From NCBI GenBank assembly GCA_027627225.1, contig CM051034.1, positions 16,104,980 to 16,168,979 on the forward strand: DNA of 64,000 bases. The letters are read 5' to 3'. This DNA is from Congeria kusceri (lineage: Eukaryota; Mollusca; Bivalvia; Myida; Dreissenidae). The position numbers were made by a program, and so were the translations under genes. This document shows, one piece after another, positions 52,421 through 63,689 of this stretch (position 1 is its first letter; every line of letters begins with the position of its first letter). The notes beneath the pieces are model-generated. The model was not told the origin of the DNA and did not search any database. It saw only the letters and a program-made list of their open reading frames with translations.

Positions 52421-52667
52421 TATTAGGACTATCATAATAATACTCTGTTTTGAAGCCGCTTTTTCACATATTGTGCTTTTTTTTTGTATGTAAATATACA
52501 AACACTTATTCTACATAGAGTGTAAATTACTCCCATAAATTCTGGAGAGAGTGTACATTTACTCCCAAATATTCATATGTACGCGTACATTTACCCCCAG
52601 TGCAAAAGCTTATCTGGAGCACTGGTCTTGTATAAGACTTGAGTGACACAAAACAACAATTGATTAC

Positions 52668-52673
52668 TTTATT
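52668..52673 (-). terminator. Possible polyadenylation signal of gene B
   Basis: AATAAA on the minus strand about 122 bases after the stop codon. Confidence 0.5.
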
Positions 52674-52794
52674 TACTATTTTTATACCACAATTGAACCG
52701 AATGGTCGCGTGGTGAAGACTGTCATTCTATTGAAACAATCAGGATTTCATTGGTAGACATTCCACCGTTTAATGTTCGCACATATTATGTTGC

Positions 52795-52884
52795 TCAAAA
52801 CCGACTTGATTTCTCGTCTTTAGACACTCGTTTTTGTATCTTCTTGGATTTTACACTGTCTTCCTTGGATGAGTTTAGTTGTAC
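52795..52884 (-). CDS. Gene B exon B11: basic tail and stop
   Basis: Acceptor atttcag, phase 0; 29 Lys/Ser-rich residues ending SSRF, then TGA. Confidence 0.85.
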   Translation of the reverse strand, partial: VQLNSSKEDSVKSKKIQKRVSKDEKSSRF

Positions 52885-55800
52885 CTGAAATAAAAACAGA
52901 ACTAGTTGACAACAAAGTTTCCACCTTACGTACGCATACTGTTATTGAAGTAAGCTGACTGGTCACGCAGGCGCGATACCTTTACTAATAGTATTGTAAT
53001 ATTAATGGTATTTGGTATTAAGACGCATTTTGTCACACACAAAAGTGTGTGCTTTTTCATAAAATGTTTAAGTAACATACAAGCACAAACTGTATACTTA
53101 CTTTCTTATTAGATTTGCTGACGATGTCGTTAAGCGGTACGAACAGTCCGTATGACTTCTTGCAGAAGAAATAGCGCTTGCCCAGGCTTGTTCCATCGCA
53201 ATGTCCGTCTGCAAGATTAATAAAAACTTGTGGTACACTAGTTTCTTTTCAACATTCAACGATTAATACTATTTTTTTACTATGCAAAAAGTAACATTTG
53301 ATGGCGAAACCATGTAATGCTGGATGATGTAGGGCCAGCTGGCGTCTTTGTTAATAAGTTTTGAATGGCTGATGAACGTACTTCCTAATGGCTATCCTCG
53401 TGTGACTCACTTGATGAATTAAATTGAACCGACTGTCGAGATTCTTTATACCGTGTCTCGCATATAAATTGAAACAATACCTGCGGTGTCCAGCTCCAGA
53501 CCGGCAAACACAACCCGAGATTGATCAGCGCTGTCCACGTGGCCAATGTACCGGATGTAGCCAGAGTGGCCGCCCTTCACAGTCACGTGATCGTTCAACT
53601 GGACTTCCAGTTTGTTGCTGAAAAGAAACACCATTCTTGCAGATCAAATGTGATACTAGAATACCTCAGTACCCAAATACCTTAATGTGAATTCGCGTCA
53701 TTATTATAAACTTCTCTTGCGCCAAGTTTTTAAAGTTATTTTGCTATTTAAGTCTATATAAACCATGTGACCCCTTGGGTGTGGTCAGTTTTGACCCATG
53801 GGGCATAATTTTAACAATCTTTTGTAGGGGAACACTTGAGGATGTTACATACCTGTAACCACATACCAAACCTCTGGGCCTTGCGGTTTCAGAGGAGATT
53901 GTTAAAGACATTTTGCAAATAAAGTTTATATAGACCATGTGACCCCCAGAGCATTACCAGCTTTAAAGTAACTTTGCTATTTAAGTCTATATAAAGCATG
54001 TGACCCCTCGGGGTGCCACCAGATTTGACCCCAGGGGCATAATTTGAACAATCGTTGTAGAGGACTACTACTGTAAAATAATTATTATTCGTGGGACACT
54101 AATTTTCGTGGATTTCCTAGATAGACAAAACCACGAATCCAAGTGCCGACGAAGAAATGACGCATCTGGTACCAACCAGCAAGTCCACTTCTTAAGCTGA
54201 CTATGAGCAATTAAGATATCTATGTAAAGAGCATATCGCGTGAGCAATAATAAATCATAAATTAAATATTTACCATATAAGAATATCTTTTAATCCAACT
54301 TAATCCATTGTTAAGGAAATCTAAAGTATTTCAACATAACGCATCAAAACATACGCATATGTTTAACTTCAAGTTCATCAATCACAATTGTATTTCCTAT
54401 AATAAGCAGTTCTTCAGTCCAGTTGAATAAGTTCATAACACAATCTTAATAATGCCAATTATATACTCCTTTAAGTGGGTATATACGGTAGTGTCTGGGT
54501 AAATGGGTTGAAGTGTGAAATCAATGGGGACTGCCTATTATCCTTTGACAGGTCTTGATGTAGACAATAACCGGTTTGAGCCAGTTTAATTAGCAATATT
54601 CTTTACACGAAAATCATGGGATTTGTCTGCATGTGTATTGATTTTATTGCTGGCTGACGGTCTAGCTGGGGACAAACAAATGATTTTAATTGGTACATGA
54701 TCAAAAATTGCCATTACATCTCTAATTACATATTTTGGTCTCTAATTACATATTTTGGTGACCATGATTACGTAATCCAGACTTAATGACGGACTTGCAA
54801 GTTTACAGAGTAGTGATGTCAAACTGTGGATCACTGGATGTATTTTATTCTTCAAAATTTGAAATCCACAAAATTGTCGTTTTTAAAGAAACCACAAAAT
54901 TTCGTACCGACAAATTTATATACGTTTACAGTTTATGATGCTACATACCAAATAAGAAACCTCTGGGCCTTGCGCTTTCAGAGGAGAAAATTTTAAAAGA
55001 CATTTTGCTATATAAGTTTATATAAACCAGGTGGCCCCTGGGCGTGGCTAGCTTTGGCCACAGGGGCATAATTTGAACAATCTTTGTAAAGGACCACTTG
55101 AGAATGTTACATACCAAATATGAAACCTCTGGGCCTTGTGGTTTCAGAGGAGAAGATTTTTAAAGTCATTTTGCTAATTATTCTATGTAAACCATGTGAC
55201 CCCCGGGGCGTGACCCGTTTTGACTCCAGGGGCAGTATTTGAACAAACTTTGTAAAGGACCACTAAAGGATGTTACATACCAAATATGAAACCTCTGGGC
55301 CTTGCGGTTTCAGAGGAGAAGTTTTTTTAAAGTGATTTTGCTATATATTCTATATAAACCATGAGACCCCCGGGGCGCGGCCAGTTTTGACCCCATGGGC
55401 ATAATTTGAACAATCTTTGTAGAGGACCACTATAGGATGTTACATACCAAATATGAAACCTCTGGGCCTTGTGGTTTCAGAGCAGAACATTTTTAAAGTC
55501 ATTTTGCTATATATATTCTATATAAACCATGTGACCCCCGGGGCGTGGCCCGTTTTGACCCCAGGGGCATAATTTGAACATTCTATGTAGAGGACCTCTA
55601 GAGGATGTCACATATCAACTATGAAAGCTCTGAGCCCTGCGGTTTTACAGAAGAAGATTTTTTAAGTTTTCACTTTTTTAGAACTATTTTTAGCTCTGGT
55701 GACCTACATATTCACCTGACCGGAAAGATTTGAACAACTTTGAAAGAGGTCCACCCAAGGATCATTCCTGTGAAGTTTGGTGAAAATCTGCCTAGCGGTT

Positions 55801-58800
55801 TAGGAGGAGATGTTGTTTGAATGAAAAGTTGACGGTGCACGCACGCACACACGCACGCACGACGGACAACGGGCGATCACAAAAGCTCACCATGAGCACT
55901 TTGTGTTCAGGTGAGCTAATAAAACATATGAGACGCTAACATAATAAATGTACTTGCTCGACTACGTTAACCGTATGACGGCGTAACGTCGCGTGGTTTA
56001 ACAAATGCACGTTAGCCGTAACAACTTATATTACGACGTAACGTCGCGTCGCGGTCATGTGGTTGAACAAAGACAACCGTCACCACCTACTTGACGGCGT
56101 AACGTCGCGGATCCTCGAGGCTGATGTCTGAGTAGAGAGCTAGATCCTCGTCGCTCCCCAGCGCGTCCTGGCACCCCTTGCACTTACAGTGCGGCAGTGC
56201 ACCGGAACTCGCGTCCGCTGCTACTACTTCCCGCCCGCCAATAGGCTTTTGGAACAGACTGTTTTGAAGAAATCATATTTTGTTTGACTATGAAATGCGT
56301 TGTTTGACTATGAATGCGTATCAGAAAACAAGATTTACAGCTTGGTATTACAAATGTTCCGTTAGTGTCGTTTATTTTAGTTACTAGTATTACAATTGTT
56401 CTGTGAGTTTTTGTTAATATATGTATATATATATATATAACGATTTTACCGGTTTATTACCGATTGCAATAACTTGTGCATGACAATGCATGATAAATAT
56501 AAAGGTGCATAAAGTCATATATCCTTGTGGGCTTACAAATTCCAGCAGTTGAACTTGTAACTACATGTGAAATAGTCTCTATACGAGCTATTTTCTTGCT
56601 CCGGACGCATGCACGTTCTGCTATTGATACCTAATTCTCTCGTGCTCAGAGCCTGTCCGCGAGGTGCGATTGCTGCTGGTATAGTAACCGTTGTCATGGA
56701 GGCCACGCTCGTCGTCAGCACGACCGTACGACTTTGTCAGAGAATCGTTGTTCTGGAGCGAAAAATATAACCATATGTGCTGGGGATGATTTCTTCCAAA
56801 TCATACAGTACACAAGCTCGTATAATATGCATAGGTATCAAGATACTTCAAGCATTACGCATGTATGAGGAACAATAATCGATGAGTTGACACTTTACAA
56901 AAATCCTATGATATGGTATAGACGCTATTAAGCTATCACATCCAACATAGAGTAAGTGTATGTGTAACGTTTATCAAACTATTCCATGTCTTACCTGAAT
57001 ATCCTCCAGGACAGAGCAACATTGATCAATCGATTCCATATGTTACCTTTATATCCGCGAGGGCGAAGCGAAGCTGATCAGTCTGTCTTATGTCTTACTT
57101 GAATATCCGCTAGGGCGGGGCGAAGTTGATCAATCTATATATCTGTCTTACCTGAATATCCACCAGGGCGGGGCAAAGTTGATCAACCTATCTAATGTCT
57201 TTGCTAAATATCCACTAGGGCGGGGCGAAGTTTATCAGTTTATCTAAAGTCTTGCCTGAATATCCGCTCGGGCGGGGCGAAGTTGATCAATCTAATGTCT
57301 TACATGAATATTCGCTAGGTCGGATCGAAGTTGATCAAATTGTTCCATGATTTACCTGAATATCCGCCAGTGCGGAGCGAAGTTGATCGATCTGTCTCCT
57401 GGCGGCACGTAGTTCGTCTTCAAGACGAGCGTTTAGGCGGACAGCTGGTTACATAAAAAAGACAACAGAATGTTAAGTAAGTTACACCGGCCGGTATATA
57501 CAAACTGAAATTATTATAATTTAAATTGAACGAAGGTAACGTCGTTTAGGTTAAATCAAACACGTTGGACATAATTGAAATTGTTGATATAAAATATCAT
57601 GCTTGCAAGAAATTGCATATATTACCAACAAACAGGTGAACCTACATTTCATAAAGCGTTCTTCCAGCGACTGGTCCGCGCTGGTTTGGTCCAATGAACA
57701 CTGGATCTCCTTGGATTGTTTGGGTCTGAAAACAGGCACACCATGAACAAAGTGTAACATGAATGTTAGCATATGTTTTACGAGTCCAGTATAGTCTTCG
57801 ATCTGTTCTGTTTGAGAAAAGCTAGCACTTTTGGGAGAACCCCGAAATTATGTGGATGTTTTTTTTTTATCACGAAACGATTTTATAGTATGTCCGTCGT
57901 TCCGTGTAGTATACTATACCAATCCATAAACGTGGCAAGCAAATTTATAAACATAGTGAACAATGTATGCCCGGAAAAAGCAAAGCTATTATTTGTAAAA
58001 TTTAATTACATGTTAAATGTTTGAAATATCTCTATGAACTTTAACAATCGTGATACAAACTCCTGGGCAGAACCCTCATAAAAACTACAGCTATCACTTA
58101 ATGTGATTAGTACCCACACACACCACCACTTTGACACGGATAAAGAGATTTGCAGTTGTATTGCTTTGACACTGAACAATGTTTGCCATAGACGTTAAAG
58201 TTATAGCTGAATCCCTCTTTGTAGGTACAATACAACATGAAACACAAATAGTATTTCTTATATGTGACTTTGACCTCTAAATATGACCTTGACCTTTAAA
58301 CTACAGGTCTGGTTTTCGCTTGAGGTATACCATTCCACGATGGTCATCACTTATACCAAGTCATTTGAAAATCCCTCCGTGTCAGAAAATATTATTATCC
58401 ATACAAATATTTGAAATTTGATCTTAAACTGTGACCTTGACAAGCATGGGTCATGTGCGTGACACATCGTCTGGTTATATCGGTAATAATAATCTGAATT
58501 TATATTAAAACCATTCTAGGCATTTAGAAGTTATAGATCGAGCAGAAATGAAATACGTATATTTGACCTTGCGAATTATGACCTCGAATCTTGACCTTTG
58601 ACAGCCAAGCATTTGACAAGCCGTACAGAACAACACGCGCGATTTCTATATAGTCCCTGATTTTTTTTTTAAGTGATGGTAGAATTACATGTACATTAAC
58701 TATCTGACTATTTACAATACTACCATACCATAGTCTTAATATAAGCTGACCTTATTTTGATGGCTCGAATATTCGGCATGGCCGTGATCTCAGGTAAAGA

Positions 58801-60099
58801 TACCCGTCGTCGTTCAAGCAGCGTCAGTTCCGCCGGAGCTCGAGCACCTGTGCAGTCGGAGTTAGCACCCGGTTTCGAGTCTGCATCTTTCACAACCGAG
58901 TCTTCCTTTAACTCCCCTTTCATACTCACTTTCTTGTTTCGCATCGAAGCGTCACGCGTCGCACACTCGTTTTCAGTCTCGTTTTCGAAATGCAGACTCG
59001 TGTTGGAATTGTTTTTCCCGCCTTTATTTTCACTTCCTGTAATACCGGATTTTGCGTCGTCTGCTGCGAGGCTAGTACGTTTGTTAAGTTTTTCAATGTT
59101 ATTGAATATTTCGCTGGAAAAGTCTTTCACTATATCTATGGTGAGGTCGATGTCGGCGCCAATGTCATCGTTGTCGTCTGGAGGTTTCCTATCCACGCGC
59201 AAGCCTGCGTTTTCCTGACCACGTGACTCGTGAAAAGCAGAACGCAGAAATCTGCAGCAGGAAATCAAGTATGAATCTGTATGATAACAACAAATAACAA
59301 AACGACATACGTGTATGTATTTAATAACGTTGAAATAAGGAGGTGAAACCATATGGTGTGCAATCACAAGGTCTGTTATTATACAAGATCGCAATAAACA
59401 AAGGTTCACAAGAATATAACGGCTATGAGTCCTACTGGAGATATCGTTAGTATTGTTCTCTCTTTTGTTCAGAAACTTTGATCTTGACGTCTATATCACC
59501 GATCAAATACTCGTATAACCTATTCCCAAGCAACCCAACATACCATCCTATAGGGAATCTCTCTATCAATTAAAGTTTCTTTAGTTGCTTATAAATGTCT
59601 GATCCGGTCAGCGGTTAGATTGAATCCATCGTCCATCGTGACACTTTCACGAAATGTGTGTGTGGACCTGGATGCAAAACATGAAATTCCTTTTATTTGA
59701 AAAAGTATCGATTGGTTGTTCAATTAGTCTAAACATTGGCCATGTTACCTCGGCGAGTGTTTCCGGCTCTCGGTGCTGCTGGCGGGTGAGAGCTGCACCC
59801 CGTGCGGGCGCAGCGCTCCCACACGGGGGTTGTCGGCCCTCGGGGAGAAAGTGTACACCGTGGAGCGCCCGGTTTCCAGCTTCGGGGAGTAGCTGTACGT
59901 GCTGGAACTGTTGCTGCAGCGGGAACTCGACCGGAAGTGGTCCTGCAAAACAAATGTGACCGTGTTAACGTGTTATACTGGTTGTGTGGGGGTCGTGGTG
60001 TTAGAAGTGGCAATTGCAGCAGCAGTTGTGGCAATGGCAGTGACAATGAAGTATCATAGTCATATTACATGAATGTTATAAAATTGTAATGTCAATAGC

Positions 60100-60183
<84 letters not shown>

Positions 60184-60210
60184 TGTTGTTGTAGTTGTAG
60201 TAGTAGTAGC

Positions 60211-60245
<35 letters not shown>

Positions 60246-60347
60246 CAGTAGCAGTAGTAGTAGTAGAAGTGGTAGTAATAGTAGCAGTAGCAGTAGTAGT
60301 AGTAGTAGTAATAGTAATAGTAGTAGTAGTAGTAGTAGTAGTAGTAA

Positions 60348-60388
<41 letters not shown>

Positions 60389-60426
60389 ATAGTAATAGTA
60401 GTAGTAGTAGTAGTAGTAGTAGTAGC

Positions 60427-60457
<31 letters not shown>

Positions 60458-60560
60458 ATAGTAATAGTAGTAATAGTAATAGCAGTAGTAGTAATAGTAG
60501 TAGTAGTAATAGTAATAGTAGTAATAGTAATAGTAGTAGTAGTAATAGTAATAGTAGTAA

Positions 60561-60595
<35 letters not shown>

Positions 60596-60662
60596 ATAGT
60601 AATAGTAATAGTAGTAGTAGTAGTAGTAATAGTAATAGTAGTAGTAGTAGTAGTAATAGTAA

Positions 60663-60728
<66 letters not shown>

Positions 60729-61683
60729 TAGTAGTAGTAGTTGTTGTTGTTCATGTTGTTGTTGTTTGCGGCGGCGGTCGCGGTGCATGTGGTGGGCTGC
60801 TGCTGTAGCAGAAGTAGTTTGCATAAGTTATGTCTGTTTGCAATTAAAATATGCACTCGGTTTAATAAAGTGTAAAGAGTAATAAAATATTACCAGTTCA
60901 TGTTGTACAATGTAGTGTAAAGAGTAATAAAATATTACCAGTTCATGTTGTACAATGTAGTGTAAAGAGTAATAAAATATTACCAGTTCATGTTGTACAA
61001 TGTAGTGTAAAGAGTAATAAAATATTACCGTTCATGTTGTACAATGTAGTGCAAGGACAAAATGTATGGATGTCGTCGATGCTGTGCCTGTGGGCCTGTT
61101 TCATATCAACTGGCACAGACGGACAACGACACCTCGGCTCCGCGTGTTACCTGGATCTGCAGACTCTGTTCCTGCAGGGACTTGATGCACTGCTCGGCGT
61201 ACGAGCTCAGCGACGGCGGGGTGGGGCTCATTGAGTGGCTGGGTACCGAGCCGCCGCTCATCGAAGACCGGAAGGCGGCGTTCTCGCGGCGCATCAGCTG
61301 TAACTTCCGTTCGAGACTGCAAAAAACAACACCACAATAATCATCGGAATACTAAGATAGATAGATATACGTGCCACCACGGCATCAACATATTAAATCG
61401 ATTGTCGTGCCACCGAGGCATCAACGTATTTTGTGCTGTTTTTTTCTTGTAATTAGGATGACAATTAAGCACGGACAATGTCGGAAGAAGCAAAGAGCAC
61501 TATCCATTTATGAGGGGAAAATGCAACGTTAATGATGCCCATACCATTGTTTGGAGCGCATCAAATTGGCGACGTCTGCGCAAAGCGGCACAATCCCCTT
61601 GCGCGTGCTGTTAACGACGAACGCCACTGCGCGCGCAGCTATCTCCTTGTCCTCCACAAGGGCACATAACTCCGCGCTGTTTT
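52795..61683 (-). CDS. Gene B: coiled-coil protein with C-terminal CAP-Gly domain (11 exons, 5' end not seen)
   Basis: Eleven exons with matching phases give 1793 coding bases, that is 596 residues and a stop after two leading bases. Order: helical N-terminal part (exons B1-B2), Ser-rich linker (B3), acidic low-complexity region (B4), short exon (B5), coiled coil (B6), polar linker (B7), a CKCKGC motif (B8), CAP-Gly (B9-B10, about residues 490-560) and a Lys/Ser-rich tail (B11). CAP-Gly domains bind microtubule ends and EEY/F tails, so a cytoskeletal role is likely. The orthologue is not recognised; known proteins with a late CAP-Gly domain include KIF13B and CEP350, but I see no kinesin or other support. 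Confidence 0.83.
53102..53208 (-). CDS. Gene B exon B10: CAP-Gly domain, second half
   Basis: Acceptor cttgcag, donor gtaagt, phase 1 to 0. DGTSLGKRYFFC and YGLFVPLNDI are diagnostic. The usual GKNDG groove is GHCDG here, so two of the contact residues are changed. Confidence 0.92.
53481..53617 (-). CDS. Gene B exon B9: CAP-Gly domain, first half
   Basis: Acceptor cttttcag, donor gtattg, phase 2 to 1. LNDHVTVKGGHSGYIRYIG followed by VVFAGLELDTA is the typical first half of a CAP-Gly domain (glycine-rich barrel, RYIG, GLELD). Confidence 0.9.
53720..55920 (-). mobile_element. Array-carrying element 6 (agctcacctgagca family), inverted
   Basis: Minus-strand start tagctcacctgaacacaaag tgctcatggtgagct at about 55920, leader and about eight 160-base units like elements 1-3. 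Its far end is less clear. The array is interrupted at 54069-54935. Confidence 0.75.
54069..54935. mobile_element. Inverted-repeat element inserted in the element 6 array
   Basis: Starts tactgtaaaataattattat, ends atacgtttacagttta; inverted actgtaaa ends. It breaks one array unit after gaggacta. Contains an inner inverted pair (cgtggatttcctagatagac aaaaccacgaatcc). No ORF of note. Confidence 0.65.
56091..56258 (-). CDS. Gene B exon B8: linker with CKCKGC motif
   Basis: Acceptor caaaacag, donor gtaggt, phase 2 to 2. HCKCKGCQDALG followed by acidic DEDLALYSDISLEDP. The cysteine cluster could bind metal; no known domain. Confidence 0.8.
56631..56752 (-). CDS. Gene B exon B7: polar linker
   Basis: Acceptor cgctccag, donor gtatca, phase 0 to 2. 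NNDSLTKSYGRADDERG then Tyr/Ser/Arg-rich sequence. Confidence 0.83.
56990..57400 (-). repeat. Eightfold tandem array across the exon B6 donor
   Basis: About eight units of 48-52 bases of the plus-strand form tacctgaatatccgctaggg cggggcgaagttgatcaatc. The true exon end is the right-most unit; extra units keep donor-like gtaag sequences at two or three places. Confidence 0.9.
57356..57444 (-). CDS. Gene B exon B6: coiled coil, donor in tandem array
   Basis: Acceptor taaccag, donor gtaaat, phase 1 to 0. RLNARLEDELRAARRQIDQL is a clear heptad pattern. The last 40 or so bases with the donor are repeated about eight times downstream. Confidence 0.85.
57646..57725 (-). CDS. Gene B exon B5
   Basis: Acceptor gttttcag, donor gtaggt, phase 2 to 1. 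PKQSKEIQCSLDQTSADQSL; no recognised domain. Confidence 0.8.
58240..58640. repeat. Diverged repeat rich in TGACCT half-sites
   Basis: tgactttgacctctaaatat gaccttgacc and related motifs, similar in kind to 42300-42530 but degraded. In a gene B intron, just beyond exon B4. Confidence 0.45.
58751..59251 (-). CDS. Gene B exon B4: acidic disordered region
   Basis: The largest exon (501 bases), acceptor ctgctgcag, donor gtcagc, phase 2 to 2. Contains DDNDDIGADIDLTIDIV, then Asn/Glu/Lys-rich sequence and RRRVSLPEI near the end, a possible phosphorylation-type motif. Confidence 0.87.
59749..59942 (-). CDS. Gene B exon B3: Ser-rich linker
   Basis: Acceptor tttttgcag-type (ttgttttgcag), donor gtaaca, phase 0 to 2. 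Ser/Tyr/Pro-rich (SSSTYSYSPKL, TFSPRAD), probably disordered. Very GC-rich compared with its introns. Confidence 0.85.
60092..60770. repeat. TAG/AGT trinucleotide tract of about 660 bases
   Basis: Nearly uninterrupted agtagtagt with aat and agc variants, in the gene B intron between B2 and B3. The long one-residue ORFs in several frames (Val; Leu; Tyr) are translations of this tract. Confidence 0.97.
60871..61050. repeat. 45-base tandem repeat, about four units
   Basis: tgtaaagagtaataaaatat taccagttcatgttgtacaa tgtag repeats at 60871, 60916, 60961 and 61006, about 100 bases past the exon B2 donor. Confidence 0.92.
61151..61316 (-). CDS. Gene B exon B2: coiled coil
   Basis: Acceptor tttttgcag, donor gtaaca, phase 2 to 0. 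LERKLQLMRRENAAF, a Ser/Gly/Pro-rich break, then YAEQCIKSLQEQSLQIQ. Confidence 0.87.
61545..61683 (-). CDS. Gene B exon B1 (first seen)
   Basis: Acceptor ctattttag, donor gtatgg, phase 1 to 2. Helical sequence including SAELCALVEDKEIAARAVAF. Leads in frame into the coiled coil of B2. An upstream exon must lie further right. Confidence 0.82.
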
Positions 61684-62156
61684 CTAAAATAGAAAGCATT
61701 GTGCGTATGTTAAAAATAACTTAAAATGAAGTTTGTTCAAGGTTTAAGATTTATAATCAATGTAATTGTATGTTCAACATTTCAAAGACCACGATCGAGT
61801 TAATGAGGTTAATCTACGTACGTGAGCATCATAAGTATACTGAAAGGTTTACAAATTGATGGTCCTCTAAGTTAACTGACTATGACCAAGTTAATGTACT
61901 TGAGCATAAAAAAAGTATTGCTAACAACTATCCCCAAAGTTTAGTGACTAAGAGTTAGCATCAAAATATTGGAACGCTAAAAATGTGTCATCTAAGTTCA
62001 ATACCCATGATCGAGTTAATGTACGCGAGCGTCAAACTATAATGCATATGGGCTAGCTAAAAACTGGTTCTTTATTTAAGTGGCCAAGATGAAGTTAACG
62101 TACGTGAGAATCGAAAATATACTAGATCACTAGATCTACATGCGTGAATATCAAAA
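61684..62156 (-). other. Upstream intron of gene B, no exon seen
   Basis: Loosely repeated phrases (gagttaatgtacgtgagcat, gaccacgatcgagttaatg) about every 80-100 bases suggest an old degenerate array continuing to about 62500. No coding sequence seen. Confidence 0.5.
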
Positions 62157-62232
62157 CGAGGGTTGAAAACCAGAAGGAACCAACTGCTATTGATTTAAAG
62201 GCCAGTTGGTACCTTCTGTTTTTTAACCCTCG
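62157..62232. repeat. Hairpin with 30-base arms
   Basis: Arms 62157-62186 and 62203-62232 are near-perfect inverted repeats (cgagggttgaaaaccagaag against cttctgttttttaaccctcg) around a 16-base loop. Confidence 0.85.
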
Positions 62233-62660
62233 AAAATATACTCGAAAGCTATTAACTGGTCGTCTGAGTTAAGTGACCACGATTGAGGTCATATACCGGT
62301 TCATGAGTATCAAAATACAATGTACATGTATATTGGATATTTCTGGTCTTAGTACATAAAGGTGGCACAACTCTAAGATATACTCAATGCAATTTCATTT
62401 TCAAAATGGGAAAGACTTGTTGTCGAGTCACTCAGACCACGATCGAGTTAATGCGAAAATATATTGAAACGCGAACAACTAGCCATCTAAGTCCAGGCTG
62501 CGGGTTCACAAATGATTAATTGCAATCAAGATCAATCTTAGCTGATCTTGATCTTACAGCTCAACTGAGCCGAATCTAACATTGTTTCATTTTCGGAATA
62601 ACTTTTCTTCCAGGTTAAATAAACATGAATGTTTGTTATGTTTTGATTAATTCTTCAAAT

Positions 62661-62825
62661 CAGACAGAAAATGTACGCTGAGAGTAGTTCATAATCATGT
62701 ATAATATATATTTGACCAGCAATTAAAATTGATCCAGATTTTTTGTGAACGCCATTTTTGAGACTGATCCTGAAATATCTGGCTCAAGTTCATCTTGAAC
62801 CTGAAAATCAGGCTCAACTTGTTCC
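62661..62825. repeat. Dispersed repeat, right copy
   Basis: The partner of 51-222, with about 80-85 percent identity by eye. No ends identified. The 90-codon minus-strand frame here is not supported as a gene. Confidence 0.85.
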
Positions 62826-63689
62826 TTCAACACAGGGCCAGGAATGCGAAAATAACTCAATACGAAAGAATGACAGCTGAAATATTTCGAGCTATGATGT
62901 TTTATAGCCGCAATGCAGCAGAACGCACGCGAACACATTAACCGCATTCTGATGCGTTCGCGTTGGTGATCGATGCATGTTTTACAAACTTTCATCTACT
63001 CGAAAACACCACTTGCGCTAGTGCGATAAGAAAATTCGGTGAGTTTATTTCTGGCGCTTATTGATCATAGACCGACTGGCTGATACGTACATCCCATTTC
63101 TATATAAAACATATGACGGTAATTCTATGAAACTTACGATGGAAAGTCAAGACTTATCGTAAATGCTACTAACTTAGTTTGTATAGTAAATGCACTACAC
63201 ATGCTTAATTTATAGGAACATAATCATTGAGGGTTTTAATAAACGGTATATATATGTTTAAACATGTATTTTGAATTGAAATACAAATTATAGCATAAAT
63301 TATCTACGATGTATATGTATTTTATACCATATTATTTTAGACTGTTTTGTTTTTGTTTTGTTTTGTGGTATTCAATAACTGTGATATCACGTGTGGGCGG
63401 AGCTTAATCAAAATGTTAATTATTTAACCTCGTCCTGCGGGCTCGTTAAATAACTAACATATTTCGGTAAAAGTATTCTACAACTATTGCTTAAACATTT
63501 TAAACGTAATTGAGTATGTTTGAACATTCTTACAGTGCTTGTGTATAAACATACAATAAACATTAATTGAGACGTTTTCATCCGAAAACTTGACAGTGAC
63601 TAGTATAGTGTCTGCTTTAATACTGTTGTACAATTTAAATTAAAAAAAAAGTATCGTTGGATTTGTGTGCTAAAGACAACATTCAGGAA

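Noticed and set aside
58757..59218. 153-codon plus-strand ORF
   Set aside because: Antisense shadow of exon B4, which has matching splice sites and phases on the minus strand.
59654..60046. Overlapping ORFs on both strands
   Set aside because: Shadows of GC-rich exon B3.
60060..60856. Three long ORFs of poly-Val, poly-Leu and poly-Tyr
   Set aside because: They are translations of the TAG trinucleotide tract in a gene B intron.
62723..62995. 90-codon minus-strand ORF as a 5' exon of gene B
   Set aside because: It overlaps the dispersed repeat, and I found no acceptor/donor pair giving the phase needed by exon B1.
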